Notes: generated by a model from the letters alone, not told the origin. 25,330 nucleotides of DNA from an uncultured Flavobacteriales bacterium (GCA_937967465.1 CALBSW010000001.1:1-25330), one strand, 5' to 3'. Shown: positions 1 to 8,211, numbered from the stretch's first letter. Numbers and translations: made by a program.

Positions 1-1553
1 GTGCGGCCCTCGGTATGTCGGTTGCCAACAAGATTCGGGGCGACAAGCGCCAGCACATCGCGGTCATCGGCGACGGTGCCATGACAGCGGGATTGGCCTT
101 TGAAGGCTTGAACCACGGCGGTTGGCAGGACAACGACATGATCGTGATCCTCAACGACAACTGCATGTCGATTGACCCCAATGTCGGGGCGTTGAAGGAT
201 TACCTCACGGACATCACCACCTCCCACACGTACAATCGCGTCAAGGATGAGGTGTGGCAGTTGCTGGGCAAAGTCTCCAAGTTTGGACCGGACGCACAGA
301 CCATCGCGTCGAAGGTGAGCGACATGGTCAAGGGGTCCTTGCTCAAGCAGTCCAACCTCTTCGAATCTCTGAATTTCCGCTACTTCGGTCCCATTGACGG
401 CCACGATGTGGAGCAGGTGGAACACGTGCTTCGGGACCTCAAGGACATCCCCGGGCCCAAGCTGTTGCACCTGATCACCACCAAGGGCAAGGGGTATGCG
501 CCGGCCGAGGCCGGCAGCCCGACCAAGTGGCACGCCCCCGGGCTGTTCAACAAGGAGACCGGCGAGATCATCAAGGTCGCGCCCAAGGCCCCCGAGCCGC
601 CGAAATACCAGGACGTATTCGGGCACACCATCATCGAGCTCGCCGAGAAAGACGAGCGCATCGTCGGGGTCACCCCGGCCATGCCGACGGGTTGCTCCCT
701 GAAATTCATGATGGAGGCCATGCCGGAACGCGCTTTTGACGTGGGCATCGCCGAGCAGCATGCCGTCACCTTCTCTGCGGGCATGGCCACACAGGGGATG
801 GTGCCGTTCTGCAACATCTACAGTTCGTTCATGCAGCGCGCATACGACCAGGTGGTGCACGACGTGGCCTTGCAGAATCTGCATGTGGTCTTCTGCCTCG
901 ATCGCGCCGGCATGGCGGGCGCCGACGGCCCCACGCACCACGGCGTGTTTGACCTCGCCTACATGCGGTGCATTCCCAACATGATCGTGTCCGCGCCGAT
1001 GAATGAGGAGGAGTTGCGCAACCTCATGTACACGGCGTCTGCCGACAACCACGGTCCGTTCAGCATCCGCTACCCGCGCGGAAAGGGCGTCATGACCGAA
1101 TGGAAAACGCCGTTGCGCAAGATCAAGGTGGGAACAGGCCGCCGCGTCCGGGCCGGTGAGGACATCGCCATTCTCGGCATCGGCCACCTCGGCAACCACG
1201 CCCTTCAGGCTGCAGAACAGCTCGAGGCGGAGGGCATCTCGGCTGCCATGTACGACATGCGCTTCGTGAAGCCGCTCGACGAAACCCTCTTGCACGAGGT
1301 CTTCGGGAAGTTCGACAAGGTGGTCACGGTCGAGGACGGCAGCATCCAAGGCGGCTTGGGCAGTGCGGTGCTTGAATTCGCAGCCGACCAGGGCTACGCA
1401 GCCCGGGTGGTCCGACTCGGCGTTCCCGACCGCTGGATTGAACACGGCACCCAGCCGGAGCTCTACAGCGAGTGTGGCTACAATGTCGAGGACATCGCCG
1501 CCGCCGCCCGCAAACTGGTGGGCGTCCAAGCCAGCGCCCAGAAAGCCGGCTGA
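1..1553 (+). CDS. dxs: 1-deoxy-D-xylulose-5-phosphate synthase, 5'-truncated by the window edge
   Basis: Thiamine-diphosphate enzyme that condenses pyruvate and glyceraldehyde 3-phosphate to DXP, the first step of the MEP isoprenoid pathway, in the cytoplasm. The reading frame is open from base 3 (AALGMSVANK), so the gene starts outside the window. About 516 codons are present against roughly 620-640 for the family, so some 110-120 N-terminal residues are missing. Visible marks are the ThDP motif GDGAMTAGLAFEGLNHGG followed by NDN, the PIDGHD segment, the catalytic-glutamate region GIAEQHAVTFSAGMA, DRAGMAGADGPTHHG, and a C-terminal transketolase domain (VEDGSIQGGLGSAV). It ends in TGA, and the DUF2480 gene begins 53 bases later on the same strand. 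UppS, further along the window, consumes products of this pathway. The ATG at base 15 is internal, not the true start. Identification is secure. Confidence 0.96.
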   Translation, partial: AALGMSVANKIRGDKRQHIAVIGDGAMTAGLAFEGLNHGGWQDNDMIVILNDNCMSIDPNVGALKDYLTDITTSHTYNRVKDEVWQLLGKVSKFGPDAQTIASKVSDMVKGSLLKQSNLFESLNFRYFGPIDGHDVEQVEHVLRDLKDIPGPKLLHLITTKGKGYAPAEAGSPTKWHAPGLFNKETGEIIKVAPKAPEPPKYQDVFGHTIIELAEKDERIVGVTPAMPTGCSLKFMMEAMPERAFDVGIAEQHAVTFSAGMATQGMVPFCNIYSSFMQRAYDQVVHDVALQNLHVVFCLDRAGMAGADGPTHHGVFDLAYMRCIPNMIVSAPMNEEELRNLMYTASADNHGPFSIRYPRGKGVMTEWKTPLRKIKVGTGRRVRAGEDIAILGIGHLGNHALQAAEQLEAEGISAAMYDMRFVKPLDETLLHEVFGKFDKVVTVEDGSIQGGLGSAVLEFAADQGYAARVVRLGVPDRWIEHGTQPELYSECGYNVEDIAAAARKLVGVQASAQKAG

Positions 1554-1606
1554 CCCGCCGGACTCCTTTTTGTTTCGAGCCACAGGTCCGACCGACCTTC
1601 GCCACC

Positions 1607-2110
1607 ATGGACGACACCATCCGCAACCGCGTGGAAGAAAGTGGCATCGTACAGCTCGATTTGTCGGCCTTGCTCCGGCAGAGAACCCTGCGCGACCTCG
1701 ATTTGGCCCCCCAGCTTTGGCAGGGCTTGGCGATCCGAGAAAAAGAGTTTCGGGCTTGGCTTCAGGAGTGGGATGTGACCCCGTTCGAAGGGGCAGATGT
1801 GGCGTTGCATTGCAGCGCAGAAGCCATCGTTCCGGAATGGGTGTGGATGCTCGTGACATCCCGATTGCAAGGGGTCGCGGCGAGCGTGCACGATTGCCTT
1901 CCTGAAGACTTGGAGGGGGCGGTGCTGGCGCGCATTGCAGAAGAACTGAATCCCGCGGAATACGCCGGACAGCGCTTGGTCGTCAAGGGATGTGGTCTGA
2001 AATCGGGCGCAGGTCCCGCGATGCGCCTCGTGGAGCGGTTGCAGCCGGTCGTCAAGTCGCTGATGTTCGGCGAGCCGTGCAGTACGGTTCCCGTGTACAA
2101 GTCGCGATAA
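1607..2110 (+). CDS. DUF2480 family protein
   Basis: A 167-residue cytoplasmic protein of a family largely confined to Bacteroidota and without known function. Conserved signatures visible are IREKEFRAWL near residue 45, CSAEAIVPEW near 70, the VVKGC segment and the C-terminal block MFGEPCSTVPVYK. The cysteines in VKGC and GEPCS recall metal-binding assembly proteins, but that is inference. An in-frame ATG lies at 1472 inside dxs. I chose ATG 1607 because it follows the dxs stop and gives the usual N-terminus (short acidic stretch, then NRV). A possible -7 element, GACCTTCGC (1594-1602), sits just before the start; otherwise it may be co-transcribed with dxs. The polA gene follows after 55 bases. 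I recognise the family from memory of its conserved blocks, not from a search. Confidence 0.85.
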   Translation: MDDTIRNRVEESGIVQLDLSALLRQRTLRDLDLAPQLWQGLAIREKEFRAWLQEWDVTPFEGADVALHCSAEAIVPEWVWMLVTSRLQGVAASVHDCLPEDLEGAVLARIAEELNPAEYAGQRLVVKGCGLKSGAGPAMRLVERLQPVVKSLMFGEPCSTVPVYKSR

Positions 2111-2150
2111 CCGAAGGCAGCGAACGGGCGGTCTGGCGGGGCCTTCGGGC

Positions 2151-2158
2151 TAATTTGC
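2151..2158 (+). promoter_or_regulatory. Putative -7 element before polA
   Basis: TAATTTGC matches a shortened Bacteroidota -7 consensus (TAnnTTTG). Its G is followed by only 8 bases before the polA ATG at 2166, so the transcript would have almost no leader. No convincing -33 TTG is seen at the expected distance. Confidence 0.45.
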
Positions 2159-2165
2159 CTGTCCC

Positions 2166-5024
2166 ATGTTGACCGCTGAATCCGACAAGAAACTCTTCCT
2201 GCTCGACGCGTATGCCTTGATTTTCCGGGCATACTATGCCTTCATCCGGAATCCGCGGATCAACAGCAAAGGCCAGAACACCAGCGCCGTATTCGGCTTC
2301 ACCACCACCGTGCTGGATGTCCTGAAAAACGAGAAGCCCACCCACATCGCGGTGGTTTTCGACCCTCCCGGGCCGACGTTCCGCCATGAGGAGTACACCG
2401 AATACAAAGCCAATCGGGACGAGACGCCGGAGGACATCCGGGCGAGCGTGCCGCGGGTTCTCGAAGTGGCGGACGCGCTCAACATTCCGACGATCACCAT
2501 TCCAGGATACGAGGCGGATGACACCATTGGCGCGTTGTCGGTCAAGGCGGAAGAAGCCGGCTTCGATGTTTACATGATGACCCCAGACAAGGACTACGGT
2601 CAGCTCGTCACCGAAAAGGTGCGCATGTTCCGGCCGGGCCGATCGGGCAATCCTCCCGACATCTGGGGGCCGGCGGAAGTGTGTGAGCGGTTCGGCATTG
2701 AACGCACGGAGCAGGTCATCGACCTGCTGGGTCTCATGGGCGACAGCGCCGACAACATTCCCGGAGTGCCGGGCATTGGGCCCAAGACCGCGGCCAAGCT
2801 GCTCGCCAAGTACGGGTCGATGGAAACCTTGCTGGACTCCACGGAGGAGCTCAAGGGCAAGCAAAAGGAGAACCTCGAGAATTTCCGCGAGCAGGCCCTG
2901 CTGTCCAAGCGGTTGGCCACCATCGCATTGGACGTGCCGGTGGAGGCGGACTTCGAAGCAATGCGCGTGCAAGGCCCAGACGCGGAGAAGCTGTCGGCTG
3001 TGTTCGAGTCGCTGGAATTCCGCACGCTGGCGCGTCGTGTCCTGGGCGCTGCGGCCACCGACGGTGCGTCCAAATCAACCACGCCCGCGTCTGCGCCGGC
3101 AGCCGGCCCGGCCGATGCCCAGATGGACATGTTTGGCGGCGGCGATGAGGCGACTTCGGGAGAGGCGGAGTCTGGCGGAGGCCTGGATGCCTTCGATGCC
3201 GAAAAAGTGGACTACCGCATGGCGGACACGCCGGAATTGTGGGCCGAGGTGTGCAAGGAAGTGGCCGGGGCCGACCGGTTCGCCTTCGACACGGAGACAA
3301 CTGGTTTGGATGCCCGGACAGCGCGGATGGTCGGCATGAGCTTCTCGACGAAGGCCGGCTCGGGCTGGTATGTGCCGGTCCCGCTGGGCGAGGCGGAGGC
3401 GCTCCAATCTCAGGACCCCGAGGTCCGCAAGGTCCTCGACGCCTTTGCCTCGGTCTGGTCGTCCAAAGACAAGGTGCTGGTCGCCCAGAATTGGAAGTAT
3501 GACCTCAAGGTGATGCGCCGTGCAGGCGTGACCATCCAATGCCCGGTGTTCGATACCATGCTGGCGCACTACGTCCTCCAGCCGGACATGAAGCACGGCA
3601 TGGATTACCTCGCGGAGACGGAGCTGGGGTACCGCACCATTCCCATCACCGACCTGCTGGGGAAGAAGGGCAAGAATCAGAAGACGATGGCGGACATCCC
3701 GCCGGCGGACGTGGTGAATTACGCCTGTGAGGACGCCGACATCACCTTGCGTCTGGCCGAGGTGTTGGAGGCAAAAATGCCGGAAGGCTCCCCCGAGCGC
3801 CACATCCTCGAAGCCGTGGAAATGCCCCTCGTGCCTGTCCTGGCCGACATGGAAATGGAGGGCGTCCGGCTCGATGTGGACGTGCTTCGCGCCATGGCGG
3901 AGGGTTTGCAGGAGGACCTGCGCAAGCTGACCGAGTCCATCCAGGCCCATGCCGGGGTGCCCTTTTCCATCGATTCTCCCCGACAGCTGGGCGAAGTGCT
4001 GTTCGACCATTTGGCCATCACCGACAAGGCCAAGAAGACGAAAACAGGGCAATACGCCACGGGCGAGGATGTCCTGCAAAAGCTCGTGGACAAGCACCCC
4101 ATCGTCGCGGAGGTCCTAGAATACCGGCAGCTGAACAAGCTCTTGTCCACCTACGTGCGTCCCCTGCCGGAATTGGTCGACCCTGAGACAGGTCGGATTC
4201 ACACCCAGTACATGCAGGCGGTGGCGGCAACGGGCCGCTTGAGCAGCACCCAGCCGAACCTGCAGAACATCCCCATTCGGACCCGGCGCGGCCGTGAAAT
4301 TCGCAAGGCGTTCGTCCCCCGTGACCAGGACCATGTGTTGCTGGCGGCCGACTACAGTCAAGTCGAGCTGCGCATCGTGGCCGCCTTGAGTCAGGACCGC
4401 GGATTGTGCACCGCTTTCCTCGAGGGGGCGGACATCCACACGGCGACGGCAGCCAAGGTGTTCGGCGTCCCGGCGGAGGAGGTGGACCGCGGACAACGCA
4501 GTCAGGCCAAAGCGGTCAACTTCGGCATCCTCTATGGGCAGGGCGCATTCGGACTCGCTGAGACCCTGAAGATTCCACGGAGGGAGGCCAAGGGGATCAT
4601 CGAGGCCTATTTCGCTGAATTCGCGGACCTCAAGGCGTACCAGACCCGGGTGGTCGAGGAGGCCAAGGAGAAGGGCTACGTGGAAACGGTGCTGGGCCGC
4701 AAACGCTGGCTGCCGGACATCACCAGTGCCAATGCGGTGGTGCGCGGTTTTGCCGAACGCAACGCCATCAACGCACCCATCCAAGGCTCGGCGGCCGACA
4801 TCATCAAAATCGCGATGATCCGCATCCACCGCGCCCTCGAAGAAGGGGGGATGGCGGCCCGCATGATCCTGCAGGTGCACGACGAACTCGTGTTCGATGT
4901 CCCGGCCAACGAAGTCGAGGCTGTGCGGGAACTGGTTCAATCGCACATGGAGCGCGCGGTGGAATTGGCTGTGCCACTGGAGGTGGAGGCCCAGACCGGT
5001 CAGGACTGGCTCGAAGCGCACTGA
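2166..5024 (+). CDS. polA: DNA polymerase I with 5' nuclease, proofreading and polymerase domains
   Basis: Replaces RNA primers and fills repair gaps in the cytoplasm. At 952 residues it is slightly longer than E. coli PolA (928). The 5' nuclease spans about residues 9-290 (LLDAYALIFRAYYAF, YEADDTIG, LMGDSADNIPGVPGIGPKTA). An Ala/Gly/Asp-rich linker covers about 293-345. The 3'-5' exonuclease (about 345-535) looks catalytically intact: D375 and E377 in FDTETTGLD, D446, Y519 and D523 in YACEDAD. This contrasts with family members that have lost proofreading. The polymerase covers about 570-952: motif A ADYSQVELR with D729, O-helix RSQAKAVNFGILYG, motif C VHDELVFD with D906 and E907. Phenylalanine in the O-helix is the usual bacterial state. 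The linker holds QMDMF (residues 319-323), resembling a sliding-clamp-binding pentapeptide. A TAATTTGC element lies just upstream, so it probably has its own promoter. Confidence 0.98.
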   Translation: MLTAESDKKLFLLDAYALIFRAYYAFIRNPRINSKGQNTSAVFGFTTTVLDVLKNEKPTHIAVVFDPPGPTFRHEEYTEYKANRDETPEDIRASVPRVLEVADALNIPTITIPGYEADDTIGALSVKAEEAGFDVYMMTPDKDYGQLVTEKVRMFRPGRSGNPPDIWGPAEVCERFGIERTEQVIDLLGLMGDSADNIPGVPGIGPKTAAKLLAKYGSMETLLDSTEELKGKQKENLENFREQALLSKRLATIALDVPVEADFEAMRVQGPDAEKLSAVFESLEFRTLARRVLGAAATDGASKSTTPASAPAAGPADAQMDMFGGGDEATSGEAESGGGLDAFDAEKVDYRMADTPELWAEVCKEVAGADRFAFDTETTGLDARTARMVGMSFSTKAGSGWYVPVPLGEAEALQSQDPEVRKVLDAFASVWSSKDKVLVAQNWKYDLKVMRRAGVTIQCPVFDTMLAHYVLQPDMKHGMDYLAETELGYRTIPITDLLGKKGKNQKTMADIPPADVVNYACEDADITLRLAEVLEAKMPEGSPERHILEAVEMPLVPVLADMEMEGVRLDVDVLRAMAEGLQEDLRKLTESIQAHAGVPFSIDSPRQLGEVLFDHLAITDKAKKTKTGQYATGEDVLQKLVDKHPIVAEVLEYRQLNKLLSTYVRPLPELVDPETGRIHTQYMQAVAATGRLSSTQPNLQNIPIRTRRGREIRKAFVPRDQDHVLLAADYSQVELRIVAALSQDRGLCTAFLEGADIHTATAAKVFGVPAEEVDRGQRSQAKAVNFGILYGQGAFGLAETLKIPRREAKGIIEAYFAEFADLKAYQTRVVEEAKEKGYVETVLGRKRWLPDITSANAVVRGFAERNAINAPIQGSAADIIKIAMIRIHRALEEGGMAARMILQVHDELVFDVPANEVEAVRELVQSHMERAVELAVPLEVEAQTGQDWLEAH

Positions 5025-5149
5025 GGTGAGGGGGTTGCAACGGCGGTTCTCAGCCGATTCTGACGCGGCCGGGGGCCGAAGATGACAGCTTCCACCTTCC
5101 CGGGAGGATAACTTTCCCCATGTGAAGCCTGCCGCAGGGTTGCGCGGGC

Positions 5150-5157
5150 TCAATTTG
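5150..5157 (+). promoter_or_regulatory. Weak putative -7 element before the lipoprotein gene
   Basis: TCAATTTG, followed by C, differs from TAnnTTTG at one defined position and lies 25 bases before the ATG at 5183. It sits in the 158-base gap after polA, which otherwise holds only short GC-rich inverted repeats (CGGCC-GGG-GGCCG, with no T-run) and no clear polA terminator. No -33 element is evident, so this is tentative. Confidence 0.3.
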
Positions 5158-5182
5158 CTGTACCAACGATATTGGAATTTCC

Positions 5183-6115
5183 ATGAAACGCGCTTTTGCC
5201 CGAATGACGAACCAGCGGTTGACTTCCGCTTGGATTGCCCTGCCCATTGCCCTCCTGCTCTTCAGCTGTGGGGAAGCCAGCCAAGACGCTGGCCAAGAAG
5301 ATCAGCCTGCTGCTGCCCAACAGGAGATGAATGAGGAAGGCATGATGCCTGCGCGCCGACAGAAGGCGTTCAAGAAAATCTTCCACGCTGTCCCTTCTCC
5401 GATTGAGACCGCCTTGCTGCTCGAGCGCAGTGGCATCCGTTTCGACGCAGGGGCGCTCAATGCTGTGGACAAGGCCACTGGATACGCCACCACGGAGGCG
5501 CAAGCCGTCAACCTCGGCATCTATGCCGGTGACCTCAGCTACAGCGTCATCTTCAACCAGAACCAAGCCTCGGTCGATTACCTCAACACCTGCCGCCGCC
5601 TGTGCGATGGCCTCGGGGTCGGGGACATCATCAACGCAGACTTGATTGCCCGTGCAGACAACAACCGCGACGTCCGCGATTCTCTGGTCAGCATCGTGAC
5701 CGAGACGTTCTACGCACTCAATGGCCGGTTCCGTGAGAATGGCATGGAGGAAGTCAGCGGCCTGATGGCAGCCGGTGGTTGGATCGAGGGTGTGTACCTC
5801 GGGACCCGCGGAATCGATGGTTCGACGGCGGACCTGCAGCTGCGCATTGCAGAGCAGAAAATGACCTTGGACAACCTCATGGGCCTGCTGGACAGCTACG
5901 AACCCACGGAAGCCCTCGACCGAATGCAAGCGGCTTTGGAGCCGGTTGAGGCTGCCTTTGCAGGTGTGAAAATCACCGAGAATGCCGCCGCCGCAACGGC
6001 TGCCGAGGATGGCACGGTGGTCATCAGTGGCGGCCCGGAAGTCGAGTTTGACGACGCCACATTGATGGCGATTTCAAAATCCGTGGCTGCAGTTCGTAAC
6101 CAATACGCCCAATAA
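5183..6115 (+). CDS. Conserved Bacteroidota lipoprotein of unknown function
   Basis: A 310-residue protein with a lipoprotein signal: positively charged N-terminus (MKRAFAR), hydrophobic core, and the LLLFSC lipobox with Cys29 as the likely lipidated residue. A low-complexity acidic, Ala/Gln-rich tether follows (about 30-52). The mature part looks mainly helical. It opens with a segment FHAVPSPIETALLLERSGIRF and continues with AVNLGIYAGDLSY, a CRRLC pair (about residues 136-140) and LMAAGGWIEGVYLGTRG. From memory this pattern (IPSPIE, NLGIYGADL, AGGWIE) recurs in uncharacterised Bacteroidota proteins; I know no assigned function. ATG 5183 gives the complete signal peptide; ATG at codon 8 is an alternative. 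A small secreted protein gene starts 17 bases after its stop, and a terminator closes the pair. It is probably envelope-attached, but the role is open. Confidence 0.8.
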   Translation: MKRAFARMTNQRLTSAWIALPIALLLFSCGEASQDAGQEDQPAAAQQEMNEEGMMPARRQKAFKKIFHAVPSPIETALLLERSGIRFDAGALNAVDKATGYATTEAQAVNLGIYAGDLSYSVIFNQNQASVDYLNTCRRLCDGLGVGDIINADLIARADNNRDVRDSLVSIVTETFYALNGRFRENGMEEVSGLMAAGGWIEGVYLGTRGIDGSTADLQLRIAEQKMTLDNLMGLLDSYEPTEALDRMQAALEPVEAAFAGVKITENAAAATAAEDGTVVISGGPEVEFDDATLMAISKSVAAVRNQYAQ

Positions 6116-6132
6116 TCGTAAAGCCTCTCGCC

Positions 6133-6570
6133 ATGACTGCGATCCATCAATTTTCCCTCGCGGCGTTCTCCCTCCTGATGGTGCTTTTCAGCGCCTCTGA
6201 CGCCAGTGCCCAGTGCCGAACCTTTACGAAGAAGCGCTGCCTGCCTCAACTGGAGGATTACGTTCAGAACGACAACTACAATACAGCTGTGCTCATCCCA
6301 GGGGATGAAGCCGAGCTTGAACTCACCTTTTTCGGCGACCGGGCATACCGCCTGCTGGTCTGCGGACACCCCGTGTTGGGTGACCTGACCTTCCAAGTCC
6401 TCGACAGCCGTGGCAACGGCATCTACGACAGCACGGACAAGGAGAGCAACCACTTCGACTTCCGGGTGGCCAATACGCAGCAGATGACGGTGCGTGTTCA
6501 GGTCCCCACCACGGATGCAGTCATCGAGCACGAAGGCTGCGTGAGCATCATGGTCGGCTCCAAAGGCTGA
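6133..6570 (+). CDS. Small secreted protein of unknown function, partner of the upstream lipoprotein
   Basis: A 145-residue protein with a Sec signal peptide: hydrophobic stretch at about residues 8-20 and an Ala-X-Ala site, ASA|Q, after residue 26. The mature part is about 119 residues and reads as a beta-rich domain (AELELTFFGDRAYRLLVC, DLTFQVLDSRGNGIYDS, MTVRVQVPTT). It has four cysteines (28, 36, 77, 136), suited to two disulfides in the periplasm or outside the cell. The N-terminal motif CRTFTKKRCLPQL and the middle VANTQQ look conserved in Bacteroidota homologues as I recall them, without a name I can attach. It follows the lipoprotein gene by 17 bases and is followed 21 bases later by a strong terminator hairpin, so the two genes most likely form one transcript. 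Confidence 0.78.
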   Translation: MTAIHQFSLAAFSLLMVLFSASDASAQCRTFTKKRCLPQLEDYVQNDNYNTAVLIPGDEAELELTFFGDRAYRLLVCGHPVLGDLTFQVLDSRGNGIYDSTDKESNHFDFRVANTQQMTVRVQVPTTDAVIEHEGCVSIMVGSKG

Positions 6571-6584
6571 CCTTCACTTCCAAT

Positions 6585-6597
6585 GGCGTGAAACGCC
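6585..6597. repeat. Hairpin repeat, copy 1
   Basis: GGCGTGAAACGCC folds as GGCGT/ACGCC around the loop GAA. An identical 13-mer occurs at 10719-10731. This copy overlaps the left arm of the terminator at 6592-6623, so the two folds exclude each other. Confidence 0.5.
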
Positions 6598-6626
6598 CGG
6601 CCGGTCCTTTCCGGTCGGGCGTTTTT
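6592..6626 (+). terminator. Rho-independent terminator closing the secreted-protein pair
   Basis: Arms AACGCCCGGCCGG (6592-6604) and CCGGTCGGGCGTT (6611-6623) pair over 13 positions with one G-U wobble around the loop TCCTTT, and run into a T stretch (6622-6626). It lies between two convergent genes. On the other strand the T-run is only three bases, so it acts mainly on the + strand but may help stop the esterase transcript. Confidence 0.85.
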
Positions 6627-6633
6627 CTTGGCC

Positions 6634-7407
6634 TCAATCCAAGAAGGTGTCCACCGCATCGTGAAACGCGTCCGGTTGTTCGGCATGCAGCCAATGCCCG
6701 GCGTCCAGCGCCGCTTCCTGCAGGCCTGGGAAATGGGTGCGCAGCGCTTCCAGCCCCCGGCCCACCACATAATCGGACCGAGTTCCATAGATGGCGAGGG
6801 TGGGCAGATCGATCGTTCCCAAAGGGAGAAAGGCCGTCATGTCGGCCAGATGTCGGCGCAATACGGGCAGGTTGTAGCGCCAACCAAATCGCTTGGATGG
6901 GGTGCGGTATAGGCCCTTGAGCAAGAACTGGCGAACGCCCGGATCGGCAATGCGGTCAGCCAGTGCGGCGTCCACCTCTCCGCGCCGCTCAAATCCGCTC
7001 AGGTCGAGGTCGGACAAGGCGTCAAACAGCGGCGTATGGTGCGGTGGATAGGCCACGGGTGCCATGTCCGCGATGATCAATTGGCCACACCGCGTCGGGT
7101 GCCGGTCTGCAAAGTGCATGACGGTCTTTCCCCCCATGCTGTGGCCCAGCAGGTGCACCCGTTCCAGACCGAGGTGATCCAAGGTGTCCAGCAGGTCCAC
7201 CACCATGTCCGGATAGCCATGGCTTGGGTGGTGTGGACTGCGTCCATGGTTGCGCTGGTCCATGGCGATGACCGGGCGGTGCTCCGCCCAACGCGTCCCG
7301 AGGGTTTGCCAATTGTCGCACGATCCCAGCAGCCCATGCAGGATGACCAGGGGGACTTCAGAGGAAGCGCTGGGATCTGGGCCGAGAATGCGGTGAAACA
7401 GAACCAT
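6634..7407 (-). CDS. Alpha/beta-fold hydrolase, YbfF-like esterase
   Basis: A 257-residue cytoplasmic serine hydrolase, probably an esterase; the substrate is unknown. The alpha/beta-hydrolase signatures are clear: oxyanion-hole segment ILHGLLGS (HG at 24-25), DQRNHGRSPH at 50-59, nucleophile elbow GHSMGG with Ser90, and a C-terminal GHWLHAEQP with His238. Either Asp114 (IIADMAP) or Asp212 (GTRSDYV) could be the acid. The HG(L)LGS...NW...DQRNHGRS pattern is typical of the YbfF subfamily. The start is ATG 7407, one base after the pdxJ stop (TGA-C-ATG), so translation is probably coupled to pdxJ. The open frame extends further upstream, but only as a shadow of pdxJ. The length suits the family (about 255). 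Its convergent neighbour ends beyond the terminator at 6592-6626. Confidence 0.88.
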   Translation of the reverse strand: MVLFHRILGPDPSASSEVPLVILHGLLGSCDNWQTLGTRWAEHRPVIAMDQRNHGRSPHHPSHGYPDMVVDLLDTLDHLGLERVHLLGHSMGGKTVMHFADRHPTRCGQLIIADMAPVAYPPHHTPLFDALSDLDLSGFERRGEVDAALADRIADPGVRQFLLKGLYRTPSKRFGWRYNLPVLRRHLADMTAFLPLGTIDLPTLAIYGTRSDYVVGRGLEALRTHFPGLQEAALDAGHWLHAEQPDAFHDAVDTFLD

Positions 7408-7408
7408 G

Positions 7409-8143
7409 TCAGGCCTTGGGACGCAGGGCTTCCTTGTATTGACCCACCGTGTTTTGGAGGCCGAGATACAGGGCGTCCGAAATGAGGGCATGACCAATGG
7501 AGACCTCTTCGAGGGGGTGCACGGCCGAAGCGAAGTCGGCCAGGTTGTCCAGGTTGAGATCGTGTCCGGCATTGACGCCGAGCCCGGCTTCGTGGGCCAC
7601 CTTGGCCGCTTCAGCAAAAGGAGCTGCCGCGGACGGGTCGCCTTGGGCATGGGCCACGGCAAAGGCCTCGGTGTACAATTCAATCCGGTCGGCACCGAGA
7701 TCCGCCGCGGCGCGGATGCGCGCTGCATCGGTCTCGATGAACAGACTGGTTCGGATGCCGGCCTCATGGAAACGGGCCAAAACGGGCCGGAGGAGATCGC
7801 CGTGTGCCAGTGTGTCCCAGCCGGCATTGGAGGTCAAGGCATCCGGTGGGTCGGGCACCAGCGTCACTTGTTCGGGACGAACGTCCAAAACGAGCTGAAT
7901 GAAGTCCTCTGAGGGGTAGCCTTCGATGTTGAATTCGGTGTGCACCACAGGCCGCAAGGCGCGCACATCGTCATACGTGATGTGGCGGGCATCGGGCCTC
8001 GGATGGACGGTGATGCCGTCGGCTCCCCAGTGCTGGAGGTGCTCGGCGGCACGGATGGGACAAGGGACCGATCCACCCCGGGCATTGCGGAGGGTGGCAA
8101 TTTTGTTGACGTTCACGCTCAATCGCGTGGGGAAAGTTTCCAT
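7409..8143 (-). CDS. pdxJ: Pyridoxine 5'-phosphate synthase
   Basis: Condenses 3-amino-2-oxopropyl phosphate with deoxyxylulose 5-phosphate to form pyridoxine 5'-phosphate in the DXP-dependent vitamin B6 pathway. The DXP substrate is the product of Dxs, encoded at the start of the window. The 244 residues match the family's 238-245. Motifs: LSVNVNKIATLRNARGG at the N-terminus, HPRPDARHI (47-55), the TEFNIEGYPS segment, and GLGVNAGHDLNLDNL near the C-terminus. The start ATG 8143 is placed immediately before LSVNVNK; a longer in-frame version to 8311 would run through the divergent CBS gene and lacks support. The esterase gene follows after one base. Transcription probably starts from a promoter overlapping that of the divergent CBS gene. 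Confidence 0.96.
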   Translation of the reverse strand: METFPTRLSVNVNKIATLRNARGGSVPCPIRAAEHLQHWGADGITVHPRPDARHITYDDVRALRPVVHTEFNIEGYPSEDFIQLVLDVRPEQVTLVPDPPDALTSNAGWDTLAHGDLLRPVLARFHEAGIRTSLFIETDAARIRAAADLGADRIELYTEAFAVAHAQGDPSAAAPFAEAAKVAHEAGLGVNAGHDLNLDNLADFASAVHPLEEVSIGHALISDALYLGLQNTVGQYKEALRPKA

Positions 8144-8156
8144 GGACAAGACGAGG

Positions 8157-8185
8157 TTGGACTTCCTGTGGTCGGCTAATTTCGC
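8157..8185 (+). promoter_or_regulatory. Putative promoter of the CBS-nadK-porG cluster
   Basis: TTG (8157-8159) and TAATTTCGC (8177-8185) are 20 bases apart start to start, fitting the Bacteroidota -33/-7 arrangement with TTCG in place of TTTG. The ATG at 8220 follows 35 bases after the element. This argues against the upstream in-frame ATG at 8142. Confidence 0.45.
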
Positions 8186-8211
8186 AAAAGACCCGACCAT
8201 TCGGGCCGAAA
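8184..8211 (-). promoter_or_regulatory. Putative pdxJ promoter
   Basis: Read on the - strand, TTTC (8211-8208) precedes TCTTTTGC (8191-8184) at the usual -33/-7 distance, one base off a TAnnTTGC-type -7. The element overlaps the CBS gene's -7 on the opposite strand. The leader to the ATG at 8143 would be about 35-40 bases. Confidence 0.3.

Noticed and set aside
5060..5110. GC-rich inverted repeats after polA as a terminator
   Set aside because: Stems are only four or five pairs and no T-run follows, so I do not call a terminator there.
7411..7827. N-terminal extension of the esterase (about 140 codons)
   Set aside because: It lies wholly within pdxJ in another frame. The conserved esterase begins at ATG 7407, directly after the pdxJ stop.
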